A stretch of DNA of 64,000 nt from Plasmodium coatneyi. Taxonomy: Eukaryota > Apicomplexa > Aconoidasida > Haemosporida > Plasmodiidae. Both the position numbers and the translations under genes were made by a program. The stretch covers positions 186,001 to 250,000 of the forward strand of contig NC_033561.1 in the NCBI RefSeq assembly GCF_001680005.1. Reading direction: 5' to 3'. Of the stretch, positions 1-9,605 are shown in pieces. Below the pieces are notes generated by a model that had not been told where the DNA came from, ran no database searches, and worked only from the letters and a program-made list of their open reading frames with translations. Numbering within the stretch: position 1 is the first letter of the stretch; every line of letters begins with the position of its first letter.

Positions 1-875
1 AAAGGAAATTTTTTGAGTGGGAGAAAAATTTTTTCATCGAATGTTGTACACTTTCCTTTTTTCGCTCATTTTTTTTGCATGCTCAAATTGATGTTATTAT
101 TTAAAAGGGAGGATGGTTGTTATTAAAATACTGTTAACGTACATATATTGTACACTTTATATATGTGCATAAAACACATTTCCCTCCTCCTCTTCCGTTT
201 AATGTGCGTACATTCATTATTCATATTTATGGAAATAGCTCAAATTTATTGGAGCTAAGGTAACCATGCACATGAAACATGGAAAAAGGAAGGGAATGGA
301 AGGGAGAAAAAAGCGATTTTTTTTTTTTTTTCTAACTGATTTATATTCACCACTGTTGTATCTGAAGACTTATGAAAGAAACAAAACAGAAACAATACAA
401 GAACAGAAAAATCTTTTTGGAGTGCAAATATGCAAACACATGAACATATGCATAACATTTCATTTATAATTTTTTTTAATGCTTAAACTGTATTTATAAT
501 TTTTTTAACTACTCAAAATATGTGAGCATAATTTGGTGCTCCTCCTCTTTCATTTCACACCGTTAGAAGAAGAGGCGACATATAATTGAAGGGGGCAACA
601 ATATATAATGAGAGAAAAAAAGTGCTCATTGTTTTTTATTATCTATCTTTCTATATATAAAAAAAAAAGAATACGAACTACTACAACTACTTCTGAAATA
701 GTAGAATTATGCGTTAAATTGAACTACTTTTTTTGTCATTATTTTGAATTAATATATATTTTTATGTATGTATGTATTATTATACATTCTAAATCTTTCT
801 TCATTTTAAAATATATATATGTAACACACACTCAAAAAAGAAGGAAGCATACAAAAAAAGAACACCAGCAGGCAT
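1..875 (+). promoter_or_regulatory. Orphan 5' module of the exported-protein gene family (no gene attached)
   Basis: No convincing gene lies here. The stretch resembles the upstream regions of the three signal-peptide/two-membrane-segment genes of this window. The shared landmarks are a sequence like GAGTGCAAATATGCAAACAC near 420-440, a CACCGTTAGAAGAAGAGG box near 558-575, an AATGAGAGAAAAAAAGTGCTC block near 607-627, and an AATATATATATGTAACACAC box near 810-830 followed by ACTCAAAAAAGAAGGAAGC. At the real genes a signal-peptide exon follows within about 50-190 bases. Here the similarity stops near 850 and KIR tail sequence begins. I infer a duplicated promoter/5'-UTR block cut off from its gene by recombination. 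The small ORFs inside it are low-complexity. Confidence 0.55.
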
Positions 876-905
876 GACAGAAAATGTGTGCGTGCGTTGT
901 TTTCA

Positions 906-1000
906 TTACATACGTTGATAGCTAATATTTTTCCTGTTTTCATTTCCTCTTCTATCATTATTTTTTCTCCTTCCTCCGAAGGGGGTGGGGAGGGAAACAC
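906..1000 (-). pseudogene. Relic of a KIR tail exon 3' end
   Basis: Read on the minus strand, this gives Gly-Gly-Arg-Arg-Lys-Asn-Asn then RKNISYQRM and a stop at 908-906. That is the normal end of a KIR cytoplasmic-tail exon. An in-frame stop lies a few codons upstream of the recognisable part and no acceptor or domain exon is attached. It sits just downstream of the intact KIR-1 tail, which ends in the same residues, so a local tail duplication or a recombination scar is the simplest reading. Confidence 0.55.
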
Positions 1001-1047
1001 TTTTTCAGGTGTTAGATACAACGGTGCATTACATTTAATGGTAGACA

Positions 1048-2382
1048 TTACATACGTTGATAACTAATATTTCTATGTTGCCCGGTCTTTCTATTATTCC
1101 TTCTTGTGGGTGGTGATGTTGTCCTACCACGATCATGTATGGTAGATGCTCCATCTGTTGTGGAATCGTCACCTATCGTGGAACCAATTGTGGAACCAAT
1201 TGTTGACAATTCGGTGGAAGTGTTATTTGTTAATGTGTCGAAGTTGTGTCTGATGGTGGATCTTCTATTCCTTCCTCTTCTGTTCCGTCTACTGCTGTTG
1301 CTATTTCCAAAAGTGTGATTACCAAACCAATTAGGTAGAAGATTATACTAAAAAATAAAAAAGAAAGTGGAAAGAGGGGGTGTAATGGTGGAAAGGTGTA
1401 TTATGTATTTATATATATATAGACTTATATATATGTATGTAAGTACATAGTGGTGCTAATAATTATGTTAATTATAGTTACTTTATATAAAAAAAATGCG
1501 GCAATTGTAGGAAGGCCTACTGTGGCGACCAATGCAGAAGGAATTGCAATGGAAGCAGTACCAGTTCCTTCGACAGAGGAGTCCGATGTGTGTGGAATTG
1601 ATCCTGTATCTGTTAACACACAATCCAATTGTAATTCACTTTTAGTGTGGTAATCCGGAAATAATTCCTTGAACTCGTCAAAGCACGGTCTATTGTTGTC
1701 GTTCGTACACTTTTCCTTCACTTCCTTATAGGCCCTTTTTACATTCTCTAAATATTTACGGTACCCTTCAGTACACTTCTTATTTTTCCCATGTCCTAAT
1801 TGTCCCTGTATATTATCTTCGTCTTTTTTATAGTCGAACAATTTCTTCAGCGGTTCAAATGCTTCCCTATCACTAAGGTACATAAACTCGCACCCACTTT
1901 TACCTTTACATTTATTCATTTCATTATAACATGGAGTCATAGCGCTTATGAACTTTATGTTATCCAATTTTTCAGATAATATTTCCCCTATCCAATAATA
2001 AGTGGCTTTACACCACTTTCCGCCTTCTTCTTCATCACTACGACTCATTCCATATCTGTAACAGAATACTTTCATAATCTTATTTACAGTATCCGTATCT
2101 GTAATATACTGTTCTATTCTTTCCTTAACATCACTATTACAATCATCCTTATTGTGATTGTTGGCCCTGCTAACTAAATCATTATACATTTCCTTTGAAG
2201 GCAAATTTTCCAAAAGTGTCTCCTACAAAAAAATTATAAGGAACAAAATAGATGTACGTTTATATATACCCACCATACAACTTACAATGCTCTATATAAA
2301 ATGCTGTATACGCTGTATATAATTATTCATTCTGAATAATAGAAGGTGAGCGAACCGTTAATATTGCTGTTGCGGGCGCCAT
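1048..2382 (-). CDS. KIR: KIR-1: KIR variant antigen, 3 exons
   Basis: KIR protein of about 355 residues. Exons (minus): 2356-2382 (start MAPATAILT, donor GTTCGC), 1482-2222 and 1048-1347, all phase 0. The domain exon begins ETLLENLPSKEMY, carries YYWIGEILSEKL and about ten Cys, and ends in a membrane segment (around IPSALVATVGLPTIAAFFLYK, 21 residues less its last Lys in the core). The tail exon starts YNLLPNWFGN, has a basic RRNRRGRNRR stretch, Ser/Thr repeats (STIGSTIGSTIG), and ends NISYQRM. KIR proteins are infected-red-cell variant antigens; the ligand is unknown. Exon 1 is the least certain part. Intron 2 is only 134 nt. Confidence 0.9.
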
Positions 2383-2517
2383 TTCGTTCACATTTTATGC
2401 ACATTTATGTAAACAATAAGTTCATGTTAGAAATGTGTGCTGTTTTCCTTTACATATATATATATGTTCATATATGTATGTATTAAATCGTCGTGTTCAC
2501 ATTTAAGGTAAAAGAAT

Positions 2518-2645
2518 GTAGGAACAAATAATCTAAGAACAAATAATGTAGGAACAAATATGTTGAAATAAATGTATTGGAGCAGAATATGTTGGAACAA
2601 AATATATTGGAATAAGTGTATTTGGAATAATGAAATAAGAATAGT
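2518..2645 (+). repeat. Degenerate AT-rich minisatellite
   Basis: Tandem, imperfect copies of a 14-20 nt unit of the form GGAACAAATAATRTAGGAAC / TTGGAATAAATGTATT. It explains the short minus-strand ORF with repeated SNIFCSN motifs. Intergenic between KIR-1 and KIR-2; nothing else is visible from 2646 to 3435. Confidence 0.6.
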
Positions 2646-3435
2646 AGAATGGATGAAGAGAGGGAATTGAATTCTTTCATACGTTCCTCTTTATACATTT
2701 TATTTGTACATTATTTGATGTTAATCTATTACCACGGAACATTCTATTATCACTTACACGATTTCGTTATTATGTGCACAGTAGCATTATTCCTCTTGGC
2801 AATAAATTTAGTATGCATTATTTATTCCTGCTTAATATTATTTAAAAGGATGGATTATTATGAAGTTGCTAATAGATATTGTGCAATTTATACATATGGA
2901 GCATTATTCTTCCCCCCTTGCCTTATATGTGTATATATTTTTTAATATTCATTAGAATAGCTCAACTCGCAAGGAAAAATTCATTATACATGACGCACGC
3001 AAAGGAAGGGGAAACTGTACTAAATATATATGGAATAAGAAATATATACAATTCCATAATAGGGCTCCCCTTATGTATTCACACTTTTTCTGCTTATGAT
3101 TGTTAAGTTATGGTAACTCTCTCCTTTTTTTTTTTTTTTTTTCCTTCTTCTCTCTTTTTAAAGAAAAAACTTATTATAAAAAATTTATTAATCTATGAAG
3201 AATGTGCATAATTCATATGGTTTTTGAGCTATATGTGCCCCCTATTTTTTATTGTGCTTTATACATTCCATATGAAAGTATGCACTCCCTTCCTTTATTT
3301 TTTTTTTTTCTTCCCGTTAAGGAATAAGGAAAGAAAGAATGAGGAAATCTCTTTTTGTTTTTATATCCTATGAACTGTGTGGTTTTCTATATTCTACAAG
3401 GGAGAAGGGGAACATTACACATTCCTATGTGTGTT

Positions 3436-6094
3436 TTACATACGTTGATAAGCTACATTCTTCCTTTGTCTCTGTTGTTGTTGTTGCATGTTACTACTAT
3501 TTCTTCCCTTATTTGAGGGTACATTATATATGGTAGAATTGCCTTCTTCCATAGAAACTACTGTAGAAATGTCGGTTGAATATAGAGTGGAACTGTTGTC
3601 CACTGATCGTAGATCGAATTCATTCCTGTTGAGAGATGTACTTCTTTTTCTTTTCATTTTGTTAGGCGTTCTTCCCCGTATCCCATGGAATAGTGGTGTA
3701 TACTAAAATAAAAGCAAGGAAAAAACGAGCAGTGGAAAATGTGTCCCACATGTATACATAATACGCAGCAACTTTTATACTAACTAATCATAGGAAGAAA
3801 TATTCATAATAAATGCTCCTATTTATATATTTTTAAGTGTGTTAGTGGTGGTAATAGTGGTAGAATGGTGGTGGTTTCGGTGGTAATTGTAATTATTTAC
3901 CTTATATAAGAGAAGAGCAATGGAAGCTAATCCTCCACCTATTCCAAGTACAGAAGATACGATAGGACCTACGGATGCAGGTCCCCTCTCCACAGAAGAA
4001 CCTTCCTCGTGTGCCTTCCTTTCCAGAGTGTCCGCACGGAGCTCTGCAGTACAGTTCAATTGTGATAGTTCCTCATTATTGTGCTTCGTCCATTTCTCGT
4101 TAAATTCCTGACAATATGCTTCATTAGCACCTTTAGGGTTTCTTCCACTGCACTCTGCATGTACAGCTTGCCAGGCTGTATAAGTATCATTGAGATAGGT
4201 GTGATAGGTCTTATCACACTTAGAACTATATTGGCCTAACTGCTGTTCCATATATGGATAGTTAAAATAATATTCATGCGCTAATTTTCTCTGTTCGAAA
4301 ATGGTTTTATCTTTAACATCACCTTTGCATAGCAATCCACACTTATCACCACCTCCCCCCCCATTTTATTCAGTTCTTCGTGAACTTGTTCCATAAGGTC
4401 ATAAAATGAACTAATATTGTCCTTCTGTTTAAATAGTATGTCCCCCAACCATAGGTAAAAAAATTTTAAACTTTCATCACGCAATTGTGCACCACAGCTC
4501 TTCATCCCCTTAGTCACATAACACCAAGCATATATAATTGGATCCGTATCAACGTCATTAAGCCCATGCTTAGTCAGTGCCTCTTTCAACTTCGTTCTTA
4601 CTCCCTCTACCTCATCGTTTTCACAATTACTTTTACCATCTCCATTATCAAATTTATGATACAATATTTTTGAAGGTAATTTCTTCAAATGGTCTGCCTG
4701 CAAATATGCAGTTGGCAGGGAGAAAAGGAAGAGTGTAACGTGCACATATATACACATATATATATACATATGTATATATATAACTACATATATAGCACAT
4801 ATATATATGTCTACATATACACATAGATATATGTGTATATATATATATGGTATGTGCCTTATTTCTATACATTGTTGTTTTATGTATAAACCATATTATA
4901 TGAAAAATAATATGCATACACAAATAATGTGCATGTACAACATTTACATATGTTCATTTTGCATATAGATGGTTCATTTTGAATGAGGATGTTGTTCAAT
5001 TAGGGTGGTCCATTTTTCCTCCCCTTTGTTGTTTTTACTTACTGTAAGTGCTTGTTGCGTCCAATCTGTTGGAATAGCGGCGTCCAGGGAGTCCGTCAGT
5101 TCTGTGGGGCATGAATCAGGTTCTTCCTCCTCGTCTTCGTCCTTGTTTGCCTCCCCACAGTCTAATTTTTGTGGTTTTTGATATTGTACTGTTCCCCCAG
5201 GTTTGGGTCTGAATTCATTACAATATTCACTACTGTCACCTTCACCACACGCAGTAACTAAGCTGTCATATGCATTTTGAGCTTCTGCCAGGTTTTTGTC
5301 CAGTTTTTCTTTCCAGGAGCATGGGCCACTCTGTGCTTGCTGCTTTAATTTTTTATAGTCATATTCATAATCGAATAGGACTTTTCTATTCTTGTAAATG
5401 TCTTCACTGATACCATCGTACATAAATTTACAGTTACATTCAGACTCGAATTTCTGCACTTGCTGGTAAATTGCCTTCATGGCATTCTTAAATGGATAAC
5501 CAGGGTTCGTTTTCAGCTTTACTATAATATCACCTAGCCAATAATAAAAAAAATAACAGGGGTTATATTCCGGTGGCCCCTTCTTTTTATCCTGCGTACA
5601 TGCGTAATGGTAGTATTCTAAAATTTTATTCGCCAAATGCTGCTCCTTAATTTTGCACATATCCTCTAATAACCATCTTACGTCCCTTATAATTTGTCCC
5701 GTAGACCCTTCCCCCTTAATCATCATAGGGCAGTCTTTTCTTCCCCTGAACTCAGCATACTTAACTTCTGAGGGTAATGTAAATGAACCTCCTGCCTGAA
5801 AATATCATTAGGAGAACACATATGTATGTGTTCGTTCACATAACCATTATATTATGTATGTACATACATTATGTATACATTACATATTATGTATGATGGC
5901 ATACATTATGTATACATATACATTATGTATATATAAACATTGTTGTTTGCATGCAAATATACACATAATGTTCCATTATGTGTACTATGTTCTCTAAACA
6001 TAGAAGGAGGAGGAACGAAAGGGGGTCTAAGGAAAGAAGGAAAAGTTCCTTTCTTCTTTCCCTAAACTTTTTCATTCCTTACCTGTAGCACCAT
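3436..6094 (-). CDS. KIR: KIR-2: two-domain KIR, 4 exons, frameshift in second domain
   Basis: Tandem-domain KIR of about 610 residues if the frame were continuous. Exons (minus): 6083-6094 (MVLQ, donor GTAAGG), 5043-5795 (domain 1, FTLPSEVKYAEF, YYWLGDIIVKL, acidic linker, ends QQALT before GTAAGT), 3901-4697 (domain 2, LKKLPSKILYHKF, YLWLGDILFKQ, membrane segment ending ALLLYK) and 3436-3702 (tail, basic KRKRS, ends NVAYQRM). Domain 1 has no membrane segment and its donor leads in phase 0 to the domain 2 acceptor, so I join them rather than calling two genes. The domain 2 exon is 797 nt, one base short of a multiple of three. The break is at the G/C run at 4355-4362, between KMGG and the shifted reading GLLCKGDVKDK. 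Confidence 0.8.
4740..4900. repeat. TA/TACA-rich microsatellite in KIR-2 intron
   Basis: Runs of TATATATACATATGTATATATA fill the intron between the two domain exons (16-20 nt blocks repeated). Comparable TA/CA/TG-rich runs lie behind the LYK donors of other KIR genes in the window (near 23110-23310, 26940-27050, 46700-46800 and 52950-53040). Inferred role: none needed beyond intron filling. Confidence 0.7.
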
Positions 6095-7773
6095 GATTTC
6101 TATGTGTACATTTGTATATTATGAACTTATCTTTAAAATGTGCTTGTTCCCTTCTTTATTTATTCATCCACATTATACATGTAAGAACTCTGTCAGCTTT
6201 GCAATAGTTCTAAGTGAATATGTATCAAAATTTCTACTTTTCCATTCAGTATACATTTTTCCATTTTTGAGAAATGACAATGCACTATATTTATATACGT
6301 CAAATCATTATGTGAAAAATTAGAGTAAAATATAAATAAATGTGCACGAATAATGAAATGTGAAAGAAGGGAACCCAAATTCCCTATAGATTCAGCATGC
6401 ATACATTATATTATTATTTATATTATTAAGGTATTATATATGGAGGGAGTACAATTTTTCCTGGGTAAAAAGTTTAACATCTATGTACTACTATATTTAT
6501 GTTTTATTGTTGTTCTGTTTGGAGAAGGGAAAGGAGGTGGTGGTTGTTCGTTTAGAAAAAAATTGTTAATATAAATATAGTATACTTTATACACACAGAG
6601 AATAAATTCCCTTCCCCTCTCCCCCCCCACCCTCTTCTAAATTCGAACATGCATCCATATTTAGTGAAGGGAGGAGCGTGTAAATTTTTATGGAATTAAA
6701 TGAGAAGGAAGTAGAATATAATGCGAAAGGGGGGGTGGTGGTTCCATTAATCAATTATGAACAGGAGAAAGAATTTTTTTTCATATTTTTATAAATCCCA
6801 TATCATGGAAACATCGTCCCCCCCCACCTTTTAGGAAGGTTGCGGTGGGGGAACATCACCCCTTCCCCTCACTTTTGGGGGTGTGGGAAAAACCTCCTCC
6901 CCATCCTTCCTTTTAGGAGGTGGTAGTGGGTGAAACATTACCTTCCCCCCTCCTTCTAGAAGGTTGTAGGAACATCTTAGGTGGTTGTAGTGGGGGGGGA
7001 ATATCATCCACATCATCCCACATCCTTCCCCCTTTTTAGGAGGTGGTTGTAGTGGTGGGGGAAACATCATCTCCCCTCCTTTCAGGACGGTGTCGGAAAT
7101 TTCCCGCTCCCCTTTTTAGGAGATGGTTGTTGTGGGGGAACCTCCTTCCCCTTCTGCTCTTCCCTCCTCCTTAGACCTCTTTCTCCTAACCCTTCCTACT
7201 TAGAATCTTCCTTCCTTAGACCCCTTCCTTCCTTAGACACTTCTTTCCTTAGACCTCCTTCCTCCTTTGACCCTTCCTTCCTCCTGCTTAGACCTCCTTT
7301 CCTTCCTCCTGCTTAGACCTCCTTTTCCTTCCTCCTCCATAGACCCTTTCCTTTCCCTCTGAAGGAGAAGGAATTGTTGTTCCCTTCCTTCCCTGAACAG
7401 GGAATGTTCCCTTCCCTTCCTTCTCTCTTAGGAAGGTAATGTTCCTTCCCTTCCCTTAGGAAAGGCAATGTTCCTCCGTTCCTTCTAAGGGAGGATTCCT
7501 TCCATCCCTTCCCCTTAGGGAAGGAAATGTTCTCTTCCTTCTCATTAGGAAGGTTCTTCATTTTTCTTCTTTCCTTCCCCGGGAATTTGTCCTCTTCCTT
7601 CTTTCCCCCTTCAGGAAAGTACCTTCTCCTCCCTGATGAGTATGCTATAAGTAACTCATTTATATATATGTGGGTGGATTATGCGCACTCCTATATTGTT
7701 TGAGATTCCCTTAGCTCTATCCTCCTCATTACATGATACATTAATCATACTAAAAATATTTTTTCTCCCCTTT
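6095..7773. other. Gene-free region: pyrimidine-rich and G-run repeats
   Basis: 6095-6780 is ordinary AT-rich intergenic DNA with only short ORFs. From about 6820 to 7130 there are degenerate repeats of a unit like TTAGGAGGTGGTTGTAGTGG followed by GGGGAACATCATC and C-runs. From about 7140 to 7640 the + strand becomes almost pure pyrimidine with CCTTCCTTAGACC units. ORFs here come from the repeats. No RNA gene was recognised. Confidence 0.6.
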
Positions 7774-7828
7774 TTCTTCCTCCATTTCCAGAAGAGTGGT
7801 TACCAAACAAGGACGACCATGGTTTATG
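7774..7828 (-). pseudogene. Relic of the 5' end of a KIR tail exon
   Basis: On the minus strand a TTCAG acceptor is followed at 7828 by codons reading HKPWSSLFGNHSSGNGG. This matches the start of the KIR-3 and KIR-8 tail exons (YKPWFSWFGNYSSGNG and YKPWSSLFGNHSTGYG). After about 18 codons the similarity ends in a pyrimidine tract and no downstream tail is found. On its intron side it is flanked by the same AAGGAAGGTT-type repeats as the introns of KIR-3 and KIR-8. I read it as a truncated KIR gene remnant. Confidence 0.6.
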
Positions 7829-7829
7829 C

Positions 7830-9500
7830 TGAAGGCATGGAAGGAAGGTTTTAAGGTGTAAAGAAGGAAGGTTTAAGGAAGAAAAAAAGAAGAAGGAAGG
7901 TGTTAGGAAGGAAGTTTTAAGGTGTAAGGAGAATTAACGTATAAGGAAGGAAGGTTTAAGGTGTAAATGAGGAAAAGAAGCTTCTAAGGAAGGAAGTGGT
8001 AGTCTTAGGGGTGGGTGGAAGGAAGGTACTTCCTAAGGGAAGGAAGGTACTTCCTAAGGGAAGGAAGGTTGTGTTAGGGTTCGTAGGTGGAAGGAAAGTT
8101 GTTAGAATTCGTAGGTGGGTTCTTAGGGGTGGTAGGGTGGAAGAGAAGGTTGTTAGGTGGTAGGTGGGTGGAAGAGAAGGTTGTTAGGGCTGGAAGGTGG
8201 TAGGTGAGTTGTTAGGTGGTACGGTGGTAAGTGGGTTGTTAGGGCTGGAAGGTGGTAGGTGGATTGTTAGGTGGTACGGTGGTAAGTGGGTTGTTAGGGC
8301 TGGAAGGAAGGTTGTTAGGGGTGGTCGGTGGAAGGGAGGATTATTAGGTGGTAGGTTGGTAGGTGGGTTATTAGTGTGGTGGTAGGTGGAAGGAAGATGG
8401 TATTAGCGATGGTAGGTGGAAGGAAGATGGTATTAGCGATGGTAGGTGGAAGGAAGGTTGTTAGGTCGGTGGAAGGAAGTATGCTTAGGGGAAGTGTGCA
8501 GGAAGGTGCACATTTGGGTGTTAGGAGTGAAAAGAAGGAAGGTTACTTCCTTTAAGGAGAAAAAAAAAAAAAAAAAAAAAAAATTGAAGGGAGGAAGGTG
8601 TGCAGCGGGGTGCAGATTTGGGTGTTAGGGTAGAAGGAAATATGATTAGGAGAAGTGTGCAGGGGGGTGTTACATGATTCGAAGTTGTTATCGTGGGTGT
8701 AATGTTTTTCAGGGTGGTTCGTGGAAGGAAGGTTATTAAGGGTGTTCGAATGAAACGTTGCTAGGCGTGGTAGGTTTGTTGCTAGGTGTGGTAGGGAGGA
8801 AGGTTACTTTCTTTAAGGAGAAAGAAGAACAAAATAAAAGAAAAAAAAAAAAAAAAAGAAGGTTAAAGAAGAGGTGTAAAGAAGGAAGATTTAAAAAGAA
8901 AAAGATGTTTAAACAAAAAGTGTAAAGAAGGAAGGTGTAAGGAAGGAGGGTCTACGGAATGAAGGTTCTTAGGGGGTGGAAGGAAGTTTGTTAGGGGTGT
9001 TAGTTTGTTAAGGGTAGTAGAATGTATGGGTGTAAGGATGTAGAGGTAGGGTGTAAGGGTATTAGAGTGATGTATTTTAGGGGTGTTTGAATGATGTTGT
9101 TAGGGTTGAAGGAAGAGGAAGGTCACTTCCTTTAGGGGGGGGTACACCCGAAGGGTGTATAAAAAAAAAAAAGAAAAAAAGTAGAAAGAAGGTTTAGGTA
9201 AAAAAAGAGAAAATTTAAGTAAGGAAGGAAGATTTAAAAAGAAAGAAAAGTTTAAAGAAAAAGTGTAAAGAAGGAAGTTTTAAGGTGTAAAATAGGAACG
9301 TTTAAGGTGTAAAGTAGGAAGGTTTAAGGTGTAAAGTAGAAAGGTTTAAGGTGTAAAGAAGGAAGGTTTAAGGATGTAAAGAAGTAAGATTTAAAAAGAA
9401 AAAGAAAGTTATAGAAAAGGTGTAAAGAAGAGAAGATTTGAGGTGTAAAGTGGGAAAGTTTAAGGTGTAAAGAAGGAAGGAAGAATGAATGTATGCGTAC
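7830..9500 (+). repeat. Purine-rich GGAAGG / GTTGTTAGGGGTGG repeat tract upstream of SICAvar-1
   Basis: About 1.7 kb in which the + strand is mostly G, A and T with almost no C. It is built from GGAAGGTTTAAGGTGTAAAG, GGAAGGTTGTTAGGTGG and related units with poly(A) runs (for example 8561-8583). The TTAGGG-like core recalls, but is not, the Plasmodium telomere heptamer. The same repeat class precedes SICAvar-2 (35020-36800) and fills KIR introns (13255-13480, 42570-43640). Confidence 0.75.
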
Positions 9501-9605
9501 GTTCTGTTGTACACCCATGTAGATACTTAGTGAAATACTATTTTCCATTTAGTAACGATTCCATTCATTGAATAAATAGTGGTGGTGAGATAAAAAATGG
9601 TAAAA

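Noticed and set aside
7140..7640. CRISPR-like or regularly spaced repeats
   Set aside because: Units are degenerate, unequal and without unique spacers of constant length; the genome is eukaryotic.
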